Notes under the pieces: generated by a model
What the model was told of the DNA's origin: nothing
Database searches by the model: none
What the model saw: only the letters and a program-made list of their open reading frames with translations
Translations under genes and position numbers: made by a program
Shown here: positions 1-10,436 of the stretch, one piece after another
How the letters are laid out: each line of letters starts with the position of its first letter
How positions within the stretch are numbered: the stretch's first letter is position 1
Assembly: GCA_029565935.1 (NCBI GenBank)
Contig: JAKQNF010000030.1
Location: 1 to 64,000, forward strand
Direction: 5' to 3'
From: Bacillota bacterium
Lineage (GTDB): Bacteria; Bacillota; DTU025; MWDF01
DNA: 64,000 nucleotides

Positions 1-28
1 CCATTATGAATAACCGAGGAGGATTAAG

Positions 29-697
29 ATGAGACGCACACGCATCATCGCTTCTGTTGCGCTGATCTTGCTTGCCGCCTTCAGCGCAGGCTGCCTCGAC
101 AAGACATGGTCATATGATTTCACCGACTCATCGGCTAATATCGGCGATTGGTACACGACCGCAGATGATACGCCTACGTTTACCCTGGATGGATCGGGGC
201 TTAGGGTCGTGGATTTCGGCGTCATCTCGCCCGTATCTTTCGTCGGGGATGTCACTGCTACGGTATATTTCGATTTCTCCGCATCGGGGGTGAACGAAAG
301 TAGCATCGGGCTTGGATTTTCCTCCGTAGCGAATGAAGGTGGAGGCAGCGTAGTCCAGGTCGAACTCGTAAATCCGGGCAGCACGAGCGGCTCCTATCCC
401 GAGGCGTGGTACTACGTGGTGTTCGGTCCGAATGGCTATAACGTAAACGCAGGTTACAGGCCAATCCCGGGATTTGTGGTCAACGGCATGAATAAGGTCA
501 AGCTCGCCCTCAAAGGCGATACTTTGAAAGTATCGATCAACGGCAGGGAGCTGTACACCGGCAACGCGATCCATTTCGAGAGGATAAGCAGCCATCTCGT
601 CATCTACGGCGATATCGGGGAGAACGCGTCGATGATGGTCAAGAGGATCGAAGTGAGGTACGCAGGCGAGCTGATCGAGGAATACCCTGCTAAATAA
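29..697 (+). CDS. putative lipoprotein, paralog family copy 1
   Basis: ORF with RBS GAGGAGG; signal peptide and lipobox (AFSAGC); mature protein begins CLDKTWSYDF; paralogous to 1076..1738. Confidence 0.75.
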   Translation: MRRTRIIASVALILLAAFSAGCLDKTWSYDFTDSSANIGDWYTTADDTPTFTLDGSGLRVVDFGVISPVSFVGDVTATVYFDFSASGVNESSIGLGFSSVANEGGGSVVQVELVNPGSTSGSYPEAWYYVVFGPNGYNVNAGYRPIPGFVVNGMNKVKLALKGDTLKVSINGRELYTGNAIHFERISSHLVIYGDIGENASMMVKRIEVRYAGELIEEYPAK

Positions 698-1075
698 AAG
701 GCTCAGGCGTATCGGTATCAGAGCCATCAAAGGACGCGACGCCCTATATGGACGCCTTTGGCTCTTTACAAAAGATGAAGCATCCACCCGATTGCTGCAA
801 GGTATGTCGATGCCATCCGTACTTGCGTTTCGTGGCATGCTTGGGATCCTACCGATGAAGGTAGACGGCCGTCTTTGCATCATTTTGATGGTCCGAGCGA
901 GACCATGCAGCAAAAAGCACAGGTATCATGACCATAAGTATGCTTTTAAATCGTTTCGTCATGTTCAGTGCACCTTTGTTTGACAAGTAAGACATAGCAG
1001 CATGGAAATGAAACAGACAGCCAGCCCGCCTTTCTTGTCGTCGGATCCTATCATATACGCTTAGGGAGGATTAAG

Positions 1076-1738
1076 ATGAGACGCATACGCATCATCGCTT
1101 CCATTACGCTGGTCCTTATAGCCGCCTTCAGTGCAGGCTGCCTCAACAAGACATGGCTATATGATTTTACCGATCCCTCGGCCCTTATCTCCGACTGGCA
1201 CACTTCTGATATGCCTACGTTTACTCTGGACGGAACCGGGCTTAACATCAAAGATTCCTCCATATGCTCGCTGGTGTCTTTTACGGGGGACCTGACTGCC
1301 ACTGTCTATTTCGACTATTCCGTATCGGGAGAATGCCAAAGTTCCATAGGTTTTGGATTTTCATCCGCAGTATTTGGCGAAGAAAGCAGCGTCATAGAGC
1401 TGAATTTTCAGAATCCCGGCAGCGCCGGCGACACTTATTCGGAAGGTTGGTTCTACGTATCGATGGGGCCGAAAGGATATTGTATCGACTTGAGCAACGG
1501 GCCAATCTCGGGGTTCATAATCGACGGCATCAACCAGGTCGAGCTGGCCCTCAAGGGCGACAAGCTGAAGGTGTCGGTCAACGGAAGGGAGCTCCACACT
1601 GGGAACGCGGCCAACTTTGAAAGAGTGAGCAGCCACTTCATCCTCTGGGGAGATATGGAAGAGGAGGCCACTATGGTGGTAAAAAGAGTAGAAATCAAAT
1701 ACGCAGGCGAGCTGATCGAAAATTACCCGGACCTATAG
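1076..1738 (+). CDS. putative lipoprotein, paralog family copy 2
   Basis: ORF with RBS GGGAGG; lipobox AFSAGC; CLNKTWLYDF start; near-identical leader to copy 1. Confidence 0.75.
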   Translation: MRRIRIIASITLVLIAAFSAGCLNKTWLYDFTDPSALISDWHTSDMPTFTLDGTGLNIKDSSICSLVSFTGDLTATVYFDYSVSGECQSSIGFGFSSAVFGEESSVIELNFQNPGSAGDTYSEGWFYVSMGPKGYCIDLSNGPISGFIIDGINQVELALKGDKLKVSVNGRELHTGNAANFERVSSHFILWGDMEEEATMVVKRVEIKYAGELIENYPDL

Positions 1739-1796
1739 CATGTCCATAACAATCCTCTACGTTCCGATGGTTTTCGCTTTGCAAACTCATAATGTT

Positions 1797-1834
1797 AAGG
1801 TCCCTCTCCAACTACATGGCCGGGGAGGGACCTT
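1797..1834. terminator. bidirectional terminator candidate
   Basis: Perfect inverted repeat AAGGTCCCTC...GAGGGACCTT between convergent genes ending at 1738 (+) and 1846 (-). Confidence 0.6.
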
Positions 1835-1845
1835 TGCTCTACTAA

Positions 1846-2745
1846 CTAGTTCATGGCAGCCCTAAGGATACGCTCAAGATCCATTCTGTCTTTCTCTGGA
1901 AGAGGCAACATGGGCAATCTTGGTTTTCCGCCTACATAGCCGATCATGTCCATCGCCGCTTTCAAGCCTGGCACTCCATATTTCGCCGTGACAGCCTTGT
2001 TTATATCCATGACCTTCAGCTGGATTTTCCTTGCCCTCTCAAGGTCCTTAGCCATGAATGCGTCATAGATGTCGGCGAGCGTGTCCGGTAACACATTCGC
2101 CAGGGCAGCCGTAGTACCGTGGCCCCCCAATACGAGTGTGGTCAGTATGTAGCTACCGGATCCAGCGAATACCACAAAGCCCGGCTTCGATTTTGCAATT
2201 ATCTCGCCTATCTGGACGAGGTTCCCCCCGCTGTCCTTGATGCCGATTATGTTCTGATGGAAAGATAATTCGGACACCAGGTTGGAATCCAGGTTCAGCC
2301 CTGTGTTCCCCGGCATGTTGTAGATCAGGATCGGGATCGGGGATGCATCGGCTACGGCGCGGTAATGTGCCGCAAGGACCGTGTTGTTCATAGAGGCCTT
2401 GAAGAAGAAGGGAGGAAGTACCAATGCCGCTTCTGCGCCCTCTTGGGCAACTGCTTTCGTCAATGCAATGGTATCCTTTGTCGTTTCTACCCCTGTACCC
2501 GCTATGACGACCTTCTTCCCTCTATTCTCTTCAACCACATAGGAGACGAGCCTTATCTTCTCGTCGAAACTCAGGTAGTTCGCCTCGCTGTTGGAGCCCA
2601 GGACCACATACCCGGCCATGCGCGTCTTTTCCCACCTGTCCAGGTTGGCCTTCATGGATTTCAGGTCCAGTTCACCGGCTTCATCGAATGTCGTTACTAT
2701 AGGGGCGAAGATCCCCTTGATCCTTTGTACGTCTATACCGGACAT
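1846..2745 (-). CDS. dihydrodipicolinate synthase / N-acetylneuraminate lyase (DapA) family protein
   Basis: 299 aa; GIFAPIVTTFDEAGELD, YNMPGNTGL, GIKDSGGN motifs. Confidence 0.88.
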   Translation of the reverse strand: MSGIDVQRIKGIFAPIVTTFDEAGELDLKSMKANLDRWEKTRMAGYVVLGSNSEANYLSFDEKIRLVSYVVEENRGKKVVIAGTGVETTKDTIALTKAVAQEGAEAALVLPPFFFKASMNNTVLAAHYRAVADASPIPILIYNMPGNTGLNLDSNLVSELSFHQNIIGIKDSGGNLVQIGEIIAKSKPGFVVFAGSGSYILTTLVLGGHGTTAALANVLPDTLADIYDAFMAKDLERARKIQLKVMDINKAVTAKYGVPGLKAAMDMIGYVGGKPRLPMLPLPEKDRMDLERILRAAMN

Positions 2746-2845
2746 ATGCAGTACCTCCAGATCATAATGCTTATCGAGGATAGCCCGATCAGTCCGCTAC
2801 CATAAATCCAATCGTACCTGTGAATTACCGAAGGCCTGCTCTAAG

Positions 2846-4153
2846 CTATCGCGGACTATACTTGTCGGCCAGTTTCTTAGTAACCATCAGGAACCGGTCC
2901 ATCTCATCCACGGTATTGCAGTGCAGCGGTGAAACCCTTATGCAACCTTCGATTTCGAAGGAGTTCAGCATCCTTGCCGAATAGATGCTTGTAGAAACCC
3001 TTTCGAAGGCCACCACGCCTTCTTTCTCATACTCGGCTACGGCCTTCTTTGGGTCAAGGTTGTCGATCCCCATGGCTATGATGAGATCCCTTGTCGAAAG
3101 ATCCTCATAATCGAGGAATACCTTGACGCCTTTCATCTTCCTGAGGCCTTCGACCTTGTCCGACCCGTTCAGGACATGATGAAGGAGGGCCCTTTCGTGT
3201 AGGTTGATCCTGTTCATGCCTTCTTCGTACAGTTTCCTGCGGTCTTCTGTCTTGACGAAGTGACCGCCTATCCAACAGACATAGTTGACGACCTCCGTTA
3301 TCGCGGCGAAGTGGGCCGGCGCGGGACTGCCCAGTTCCCACACGTCCGAGGGCTTGGCAAGAAGCTTGTTATGGGGCAGCTTGGCGGCCCTCTCCGAGAG
3401 GTAGCCAAATCCCATCCCCCTGGGCCCGAAGAACTTGTACGGTGCGAAGTTCAGCCCATCTACGTGCAGTTTATCTATGTCTACTGCCTTATGTGGGACA
3501 TGCTGTACCGAATCGCAAAGGATGTAGAGGTCCGGCTTGATCTTGCGTGCTTCTTTTACGATTTTTTCCATATCGTTGACGGCGCCCGATATATTCGATG
3601 CGTATATCACGCTAAGAAGGCAGGTGTTCATATCTATCAGCTTCGTTATAGCTTCTACATCCACTCCGCCCGTACGTTTGTTGGTATCTGCCACCCTGAT
3701 TTCCTTGCCGCATCTTTGGGCGTTCAGCACGATTGCGTCATAAGCGGATGGATGCTCGAGCTTTGTCGTCACCACATTCGTACCCGGCACGTTTTCGATA
3801 ATCGCCCTTGTCATCTCGAAGATCGCCATGGATGCGGTTAGTGACGTGACAAGGCTGCCCGTCTTGGCGTTGAACACCACTCGCAGTACATCCTCGGTGC
3901 CTTTGGCCTGTATCGCCGCGAGCTCAAGGGCAGACTTGTTCGAATGCTCAGGGCAATCTGGCATCTCGTCTACCTTCTTGAAAGCTTCATTGGCGGCCTT
4001 GAGCCGGATCGACCCGCCTGCATTGTCGAAGAACAGCCTTTTCTCCTTGAGCACGGGGTCCTCTTCAACATGCAGGAAACGCTCCCTTATCTGTTTCATC
4101 AGTTTCTCGTCGAACAGTTCGCCCCTATTCTTCTTGTCGTCCAATGCACTCAC
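2846..4153 (-). CDS. class V aminotransferase (cysteine desulfurase-like fold)
   Basis: 435 aa; FFDNAGGSIRL, SVQHVPHKAVDI, FAPYKFFGPRGMGF (PLP Lys region). Confidence 0.82.
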   Translation of the reverse strand: MSALDDKKNRGELFDEKLMKQIRERFLHVEEDPVLKEKRLFFDNAGGSIRLKAANEAFKKVDEMPDCPEHSNKSALELAAIQAKGTEDVLRVVFNAKTGSLVTSLTASMAIFEMTRAIIENVPGTNVVTTKLEHPSAYDAIVLNAQRCGKEIRVADTNKRTGGVDVEAITKLIDMNTCLLSVIYASNISGAVNDMEKIVKEARKIKPDLYILCDSVQHVPHKAVDIDKLHVDGLNFAPYKFFGPRGMGFGYLSERAAKLPHNKLLAKPSDVWELGSPAPAHFAAITEVVNYVCWIGGHFVKTEDRRKLYEEGMNRINLHERALLHHVLNGSDKVEGLRKMKGVKVFLDYEDLSTRDLIIAMGIDNLDPKKAVAEYEKEGVVAFERVSTSIYSARMLNSFEIEGCIRVSPLHCNTVDEMDRFLMVTKKLADKYSPR

Positions 4154-4173
4154 CCCACATACAACGATTTCGT

Positions 4174-4623
4174 TTAGTTATATGAAAGCCTTGTCTCCGG
4201 GTCCGTTAACACATTGGATATCAGCTCTTGCCATGCCGACGAATCCCAAGTGTGCAGCCCGTCATGCACCACCATGTACTTCTCGGGTATCGGATGGGTC
4301 CCGACGATCACCTCGACCCCGTATTTCTCACGCATGAACCTTCTGAAATAGTCGATTCTCGGGCAGGGCGGATATCCTACCAGCATGCATGTCGCTAGAT
4401 AGATCACCTGGATTCCGTTGTTCTTCATTTCCTGGGGGGTATATTCGATATTGCCGCCGGGGCAGCCGCCACAATGGGAGAATGCCGCTATCTGCATCGG
4501 CTTGCCCTTATAGCGGGCGAAGCCACCTTCTCTCTTCTCGGCTGCCTTGAAGCACTTCCCGCCTGCGCATGTATGGTACCTATCACAGATGATGACACCG
4601 ACTTTGACAGGTTCTTCTCCCAT
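4174..4623 (-). CDS. CGGC-domain putative metal-binding protein
   Basis: ICDRYHTCAGGKCF, FSHCGGCPGGN and conserved ATC/CPR motifs; start taken at MGEEPVKVG inside the tracked ORF. Confidence 0.75.
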   Translation of the reverse strand: MGEEPVKVGVIICDRYHTCAGGKCFKAAEKREGGFARYKGKPMQIAAFSHCGGCPGGNIEYTPQEMKNNGIQVIYLATCMLVGYPPCPRIDYFRRFMREKYGVEVIVGTHPIPEKYMVVHDGLHTWDSSAWQELISNVLTDPETRLSYN

Positions 4624-4667
4624 GGTCTCCACTCCCCTTTCTGAATTGGTCAATCGATGTATCCGCC

Positions 4668-5639
4668 TTATAGAAGGACTTCGCCGTCTTCCATGACTAC
4701 GACCCCGTCGATCCTCACAGTAGGCTTGTTGACGACCATGTCGATGTGCGAAGGAGCATTGCTAAGGCCTCCGATGCCATGGTTGTCTCCGAAGCCGATA
4801 TGGAACGTGCCGGCCACGCCCTCATCCTCGAGCATCGCTCCGTTGAAATGGGATTCCGGGTTCATCCCTATACCCAGCTCGGCCGCTACGTATACGGAAG
4901 GGTCGTCGTGCTTCGCCATGATCTCCCTTATGGTTTTGGCATGACGACCGCCTTCTATCGAGGTTATGCGGCCCTTCTTCAGATGAACCACTATAGGTTC
5001 ATCAAGTACGCCGATCTCCGGAAGCGGGATGCTACCGTCGACTATCATCACGCCCTCGGTTGAGTCCTCTATCATCGCCACATGTGTCTCGATGTCGGGA
5101 GGCGAGCCGAACGAGCCTTTTTCGGTGCAGATACCTGATTGATTGCGACCAAGGCGGCCTTTTATGTTAGTGACTATCCTGGTCCCCAGCTTTGTCGTTA
5201 CCTCTACGGTGTTTCCATTGGTGAATGCATCGGCGAACTTCTGTACTAGGGGATTAATACCGACGAAATCCGCGAGCAATCCGCCTTTGGTGAGCATTTC
5301 TTCCCTGTAATCCGGCATGTTCACCCATCTTGCGCCTTTTTTACATGCCTGGTGCCTTGCATCTGAGTGGGCTAGGGAAAAAGTAGTGGGCGCAAAGACG
5401 ACGTCGGCCCCGAGTATCGCCCTGGCGACTGCGTCAGTAGGCGCCTCACCGTGCATCTTCCTTGGGAATGTGACGCATATTGTGGGGTCGGTCCCATACT
5501 CCTTAAGGGCATCCGTCAGCTTAAGGGCGATGCTGAGCTTCTCGGTATCGGTAACTACGACGACATCCTCGCCGGGCTTAACGCCCGCATTTACTTCGAT
5601 CAGAGTCTTTATGCCTTTTGCCATCGATGTCTTGTGCAT
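4668..5639 (-). CDS. leucyl aminopeptidase-like (aminopeptidase T / M29-like) protein
   Basis: LIEVNAGVKPGEDVVVVTDTEKL N-terminus; GTFHIGFGDNHGIGG...HIDMVV C-terminus; start MHKTSMAKG after a GGGAGGGG RBS. Confidence 0.7.
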   Translation of the reverse strand: MHKTSMAKGIKTLIEVNAGVKPGEDVVVVTDTEKLSIALKLTDALKEYGTDPTICVTFPRKMHGEAPTDAVARAILGADVVFAPTTFSLAHSDARHQACKKGARWVNMPDYREEMLTKGGLLADFVGINPLVQKFADAFTNGNTVEVTTKLGTRIVTNIKGRLGRNQSGICTEKGSFGSPPDIETHVAMIEDSTEGVMIVDGSIPLPEIGVLDEPIVVHLKKGRITSIEGGRHAKTIREIMAKHDDPSVYVAAELGIGMNPESHFNGAMLEDEGVAGTFHIGFGDNHGIGGLSNAPSHIDMVVNKPTVRIDGVVVMEDGEVLL

Positions 5640-5656
5640 TTTCTTTGCCCCTCCCA

Positions 5657-6361
5657 TCACATTCCGAGGTATGCTTTCTTAACACTTTCAGAAGCCAGGA
5701 GCTCCTCCCCGGTACCCGATAAGGCGATCTTGCCCGTCTGGAGCACATATGCCCTGTCGGCCACCCCCAGGGCCTTCCTTACGTTCTGCTCCACGAGAAG
5801 TACGGTCTGCTTGCCGGCCTTTAGCTTCTTGACCAGGTCGATGACCTGCTCTACGAGGATAGGGCTTAGACCCAAGGACGGTTCGTCCAGCATCAGGAGC
5901 TTCGGGCTCACCATCAACGCCCTGCCGATCGCAAGCATCTGCTGCTCTCCTCCGGAGAGCGTCTCTGCTTTCTGTGAACATCTCTCCTTCAATCGCGGGA
6001 ACATCTCATATACCTGCTGTACCTTTGATGCGATGGCCTCATTCGAGCTAAGCGTAAAAGCGCCCGTCAATAAGTTGTCGTGTACGCTCATCTTCCCGAA
6101 AAGCAACCTGCCCTCAGGGACGTGCGAAATCCCGAGCCTCAGGATTTTATGAGGTTTCATCTTCTCAATATCCGTGCCAGAAAACGATATTTTACCTTCC
6201 GTGATCGGAACAAGACCGGATATCGCCCTGAGGAGCGTCGACTTGCCTGCTCCATTCGATCCTACGACGGCGACGACTTCACCCTCTTCTATGTGCATCG
6301 AAACGTCCGAAAGGGCCGATATTCCTCCGTAGTTGACGGATATATCCTTGATGTCAAGCAT
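5657..6361 (-). CDS. livF: branched-chain amino acid ABC transporter ATP-binding protein LivF
   Basis: Walker A GSNGAGKST, LSGGEQQMLAIGRALM, MLDEPSLGLSP. Confidence 0.92.
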   Translation of the reverse strand: MLDIKDISVNYGGISALSDVSMHIEEGEVVAVVGSNGAGKSTLLRAISGLVPITEGKISFSGTDIEKMKPHKILRLGISHVPEGRLLFGKMSVHDNLLTGAFTLSSNEAIASKVQQVYEMFPRLKERCSQKAETLSGGEQQMLAIGRALMVSPKLLMLDEPSLGLSPILVEQVIDLVKKLKAGKQTVLLVEQNVRKALGVADRAYVLQTGKIALSGTGEELLASESVKKAYLGM

Positions 6362-7070
6362 TGCCGTGCCCTCCCAGATAGGCATTTATTACTTCTTCGT
6401 TGTTCACGATGCTGGACGGCACATCTTCGGCGATCTTCTTGCCGAAATTCAGCACCAGGACCCTATCAGAAACTGGCATCAGGACTTCCATGACGTGCTC
6501 TATCAGCACTATGGTTATCCCCAGCGAATTGATGTCCTTGACTATCTGCACTGCCTGGACCCTTTCAGCCTCGGTCAGCCCTGCCATGGCCTCATCCAGC
6601 ATCACGAGCTTCGCTCCGGTAGCCAAAGCACGGGCGATCTGCAGCCTCTTCTTCTGCGCTATATTGAGCGAACCTGCCCTTGAAGTTGACTTGTCCGTGA
6701 GCCTTACGATGTCCAGGGCCTCGGACGCCTTCTTCTCTGCGACCATCCTGCTGTTCGTATGGCAGAACGCCCCGACCATCGCATTCTCCTGCACGGTAAG
6801 GCTGTCTAGGACCTGGACGATCTGGAAGGTGCGCGCGATGCCAGCCCTGCAGATAAGGTTCGCAGGCATGGACGTTATGTCCCTGCCTTCGAATATCACT
6901 CGTCCCGCCTCGGGTCTTAGGAATCCCGTGATGCAGTTGAAGAGGGTGGTCTTCCCCGCCCCGTTGGGGCCGATTATCCCGTAGATCTGGCCTTTTTCGA
7001 CCTTCATGCTCACATTGTCATTGGCTAGAAGGCCGCCGAATTTCTTGGTGACTCCTATAAGCTCAAGCAT
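6354..7070 (-). CDS. livG: branched-chain amino acid ABC transporter ATP-binding protein LivG
   Basis: GPNGAGKTTLFNCITGF, ARTFQ motif, LDEAMAGL. Confidence 0.92.
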   Translation of the reverse strand: MLELIGVTKKFGGLLANDNVSMKVEKGQIYGIIGPNGAGKTTLFNCITGFLRPEAGRVIFEGRDITSMPANLICRAGIARTFQIVQVLDSLTVQENAMVGAFCHTNSRMVAEKKASEALDIVRLTDKSTSRAGSLNIAQKKRLQIARALATGAKLVMLDEAMAGLTEAERVQAVQIVKDINSLGITIVLIEHVMEVLMPVSDRVLVLNFGKKIAEDVPSSIVNNEEVINAYLGGHGNA

Positions 7071-8046
7071 TGGGGACCACCGCCTTCTGCCTCTTGGCCT
7101 TGACCATCTCTACCATACCCAGGATCCCTCGGGGCTGGAACGCAGCTACTAGCACAATCAGGGTGCCGTATATGATAAGGTCCACTCCCTTGCCTCCGCC
7201 TCCGAGCCATGCCCTGCTGTATTCCGACAATATGACCAGGATCGACGAGCCGATTATAGGACCGAAGAGCCTACCTTCTCCGCCGAGTATCGCCACTAGG
7301 CATATCCTGGTAGAGATGGCTGAGGAGAAGACAACGTACGGGTCTATGTAGAGCAGGTACTGGGCGTAGACGCTGCCGGCGATGGCGGTGATGAAAGCGC
7401 TTATCCCCATAGCCACGAGCTTCGTCCTGGCAGTATCTATGCCGGATGCGAGCGCCGCTTCATGGCTGTCCTTCACTGCCCTGAAGTAGTAGCCGAGCTT
7501 CGATTTCTGGATGACGTAGATGGCCAGTATGGTTAACAAGAAGATGCCCAGAAGCACATAGTAGTAGTTGTTCTTGCTCAGGTAGAACTGCAGGTTGATA
7601 AGCTTGTCCCCGCGCTTGATCGGCAGCTCCAGGCCGACCGCCCCGCCTATCCATTCCCAGTTTAAGAACAGGGTCCTCGTCATCTCGCCCAGCGCGATGG
7701 TCGCAATGGCGAAGTAGAAGCCCCTGAGCTTGAAAGTAGGCAAACCTATTATTATAGATACGATAGTGGCGATCACGCCACCCACGAGCATGCCGACCCA
7801 GGGGACGATCCCCCATTTTATGAGCATTATCGAGGAAGTATACGCGCCTATGCCGAAGAACACTGCATGGCCGAGCGATACCTGGCCGGTATAGCCTCCC
7901 AGTATGTTCCATGCCGATCCTAGTATCGAGTAGAGCATAATCAATATAAGCACGTGCTTCTCGAACGGCTTGGGAAGAAGCCTGGGAAGTACTATCGCCG
8001 CAAGCAGTGCGGCTGCTATCAGTATATATACAGTGTATTTTTTCAT
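7063..8046 (-). CDS. livM: branched-chain amino acid ABC transporter permease LivM
   Basis: GGYTGQVSLGHAVFFGIGAY; gene order livH-livM-livG-livF. Confidence 0.92.
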   Translation of the reverse strand: MKKYTVYILIAAALLAAIVLPRLLPKPFEKHVLILIMLYSILGSAWNILGGYTGQVSLGHAVFFGIGAYTSSIMLIKWGIVPWVGMLVGGVIATIVSIIIGLPTFKLRGFYFAIATIALGEMTRTLFLNWEWIGGAVGLELPIKRGDKLINLQFYLSKNNYYYVLLGIFLLTILAIYVIQKSKLGYYFRAVKDSHEAALASGIDTARTKLVAMGISAFITAIAGSVYAQYLLYIDPYVVFSSAISTRICLVAILGGEGRLFGPIIGSSILVILSEYSRAWLGGGGKGVDLIIYGTLIVLVAAFQPRGILGMVEMVKAKRQKAVVPNA

Positions 8047-8050
8047 AGTC

Positions 8051-8917
8051 TCACCACCCGAAGAGGCCCTTGGGCTTGAATATGACCGTAACCAGGTATA
8101 TGCCGAAGGCTACGACATACTTGAAAGCGGCGCTTATGTAGAAGCCCGCCAACGAATCGGACACGCCTATCATCAATCCCCCGATGAAGGCCCCTGGTAT
8201 GCTGCCAAATCCGCCGAGGCACACCGCTACGAATGCATACAGGTTGAAGACGGATCCGACACCAGGGAATATGTAGTATGAGATGGAAAGGACCGAGCCT
8301 GCCAATCCCGCACAAGCGGCCGCAAGGCCGAATGCGAGGGCATAGACCGTCTGAGTGTCTATCCCCACCAGCGCGGCGGCCTTCTTGTTCATCGAGGTCG
8401 CCTGGAAAGCCCTGCCCATTCGGGTCTTCATCAGGAACCAGTACACCGCGCCCGCCATCAACAAGCTTACGAGGGCCGGGACGAGGGCATTGAGGCTGAC
8501 CATAACGCCCCCGATGCTTATCGTGCCTTTTACTAGGACATTGGGGATCGTCTTGAACTGGGAACCCCACAGGAAAAGCCCCACATTCACTAGCACGATG
8601 GAAAGGCCGAACGTCAACAGCATCTGAGCTAGCATCGGTGCTTCGATGACCCTGGCGATCAGGACTTTATAGACGATGACGCCAAGGATGAACATCAGCG
8701 CTATGGTAATCGGCGCAGATACGAGCGGATCCAAGTTCCATTTGACATTTATCCAGTATGAAGCATACATGCCGAGCATAAGGAACTCGCCTTGGGCGAA
8801 GTTCACCATGTCCATGACGCCCCTTATTATCGCTATCCCAATCGCTACCAGCGCGATTATCGAACCGAGCAACAAGCCGTTTACTATGGTCTGGATTAGA
8901 ACCTGGAACGGATTCAA
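8051..8917 (-). CDS. livH: branched-chain amino acid ABC transporter permease LivH
   Basis: GLLLGSIIALVAIGIAIIRGVMDMVNFAQGEF; operon context. Confidence 0.92.
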   Translation of the reverse strand: MNPFQVLIQTIVNGLLLGSIIALVAIGIAIIRGVMDMVNFAQGEFLMLGMYASYWINVKWNLDPLVSAPITIALMFILGVIVYKVLIARVIEAPMLAQMLLTFGLSIVLVNVGLFLWGSQFKTIPNVLVKGTISIGGVMVSLNALVPALVSLLMAGAVYWFLMKTRMGRAFQATSMNKKAAALVGIDTQTVYALAFGLAAACAGLAGSVLSISYYIFPGVGSVFNLYAFVAVCLGGFGSIPGAFIGGLMIGVSDSLAGFYISAAFKYVVAFGIYLVTVIFKPKGLFGW

Positions 8918-8948
8918 ATGTACCCCTCCCGTCTATGAACCTACAGAG

Positions 8949-8979
8949 CCAGGGCTGGGTGGTCCTGTCCCAGCCCTGG
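8949..8979. other. intercistronic stem-loop between livK-like and livH
   Basis: Perfect 11-bp inverted repeat CCAGGGCTGGG-N9-CCCAGCCCTGG. Confidence 0.7.
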
Positions 8980-8990
8980 ACAATGTGCCC

Positions 8991-10253
8991 TTATCTCTTA
9001 TCCCAGCCCGGGACAGGCCAGACTACAGGCGTAGAGGCCAGGTTGAGGGGCCAGACTGTCTTATACGATCCGTTGCTGAATTGGGTGATTATCGTCTTGC
9101 CGTACATGTTCTGGTGGGTCTTCTGGTCGAACTTCACGCCTTCCCAAGGCACTATGAGGTCCTTGCCGGGAAGGTTGGTCTCCAGAAGGGCCTTCTTTAT
9201 CGCTTCGGGATCCAGGGAGCCGGCGCGGTTGATCGCATCCGCCATGACAAATGCCCCTGTGAACGCCCTTGCGTAGTCGCCGGTAAGGTCCTTGCCAGTC
9301 TTTTTCTTGTACATATCGTTGATGGTCTTTACGATCGGCCTTGCGACGCCAAGGTCAGCGGCCCAGACATTAGTGGTGAACAGGTAATCGGCGTCCTTGC
9401 CGATCGTCTGGAACAGCTCGGGTGCTATAAAGCCGGCCCTCTGTCCGATTATCGCCCTGGGGTAGTAGCGCTGCTCCTTGAACGTCTTCATGAAGAGGAT
9501 GGTGTCGGAAGTGTACGCGGCCATGAAGATGACGTCAGGGTTTGCCTGCTTCAGGCGGAGGACCTCGCTGCTTAGGTTAGTGGAATTGTTGGCGAAGGTT
9601 ATCGTCTCTACGATCTTGTATCCCAGCTTGTTGGCAAGGTCCTTCTCGACGTTGAGTATGTTCTTGCCGAACTCTGTGTCTTCGGATACAAGGGCCACCG
9701 TCTGAGTCTTTGTGCCTTTAGCCTTGTCTACGTCGGCTATGAACTGGAAGGCATCTTCAATGAAGGTGTTGTCGGTAGGTCCGCTCCTGAAGAAATACTC
9801 ATATCCTCTTTCTGTAAGCGCAGGTGAAGTGGAGTCGGGGCAAAGGAACGGTATGCCGTACTGCTCTGCCGCCTGGCTTGCGGTTTTCGTGACGGCGCTG
9901 TGATGGCATCCCATCAGCGCTGCCGGCTTTATCGTAGTGATGAGCCTTTCAGCCTCCGCTTTACCTACTTCTGCATTGCCTTGGCTGTCTGCAGGCACAA
10001 ATTCGATCTTTGCATTACCAAGGCTTGGTATCCCTACGGTCTTGGCGAATGGGAAATCAATGTTGGTTACATTATTGATTATGTCCGCTGCAAGTTGGTA
10101 AGCCGCTACGTAGTCGTTCCCGGTGGATGCCGAAGTGCCTGTTAGAGGATAGATAACTCCAATCTTAACTACATCGACTTTGCTGTACGCTGGGGAGACC
10201 AATAGAACTAGAGCCACTGAGCACAATATTATTGCCTTGAGAATTCTAGACAT
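8991..10253 (-). CDS. livK: branched-chain amino acid ABC transporter substrate-binding protein
   Basis: Signal peptide; VVKIGVIYPLTGTSASTGNDYVAAYQLAADIIN. Confidence 0.9.
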   Translation of the reverse strand: MSRILKAIILCSVALVLLVSPAYSKVDVVKIGVIYPLTGTSASTGNDYVAAYQLAADIINNVTNIDFPFAKTVGIPSLGNAKIEFVPADSQGNAEVGKAEAERLITTIKPAALMGCHHSAVTKTASQAAEQYGIPFLCPDSTSPALTERGYEYFFRSGPTDNTFIEDAFQFIADVDKAKGTKTQTVALVSEDTEFGKNILNVEKDLANKLGYKIVETITFANNSTNLSSEVLRLKQANPDVIFMAAYTSDTILFMKTFKEQRYYPRAIIGQRAGFIAPELFQTIGKDADYLFTTNVWAADLGVARPIVKTINDMYKKKTGKDLTGDYARAFTGAFVMADAINRAGSLDPEAIKKALLETNLPGKDLIVPWEGVKFDQKTHQNMYGKTIITQFSNGSYKTVWPLNLASTPVVWPVPGWDKR

Positions 10254-10436
10254 CTGCTCTCCTCCTGACGATGTGATTTTCGTTCTCCTTCAGTATTTCC
10301 CGGTATCCTGCCATAGTTATTGATACGTGTCCGTCACTTCACTGTCGCACTTAATTCTTCCCTGACAGGAATTGCCTGCCTCCTTCCTTCATGGTCTTGT
10401 TACTGCCGATAATTGAGCGCAAGGCTGGTATTCTAA

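Noticed and set aside
128-913. 261-aa minus-strand ORF
   Set aside because: Overlaps the lipoprotein gene at 29..697 antisense; no recognisable domain and low-plausibility composition.
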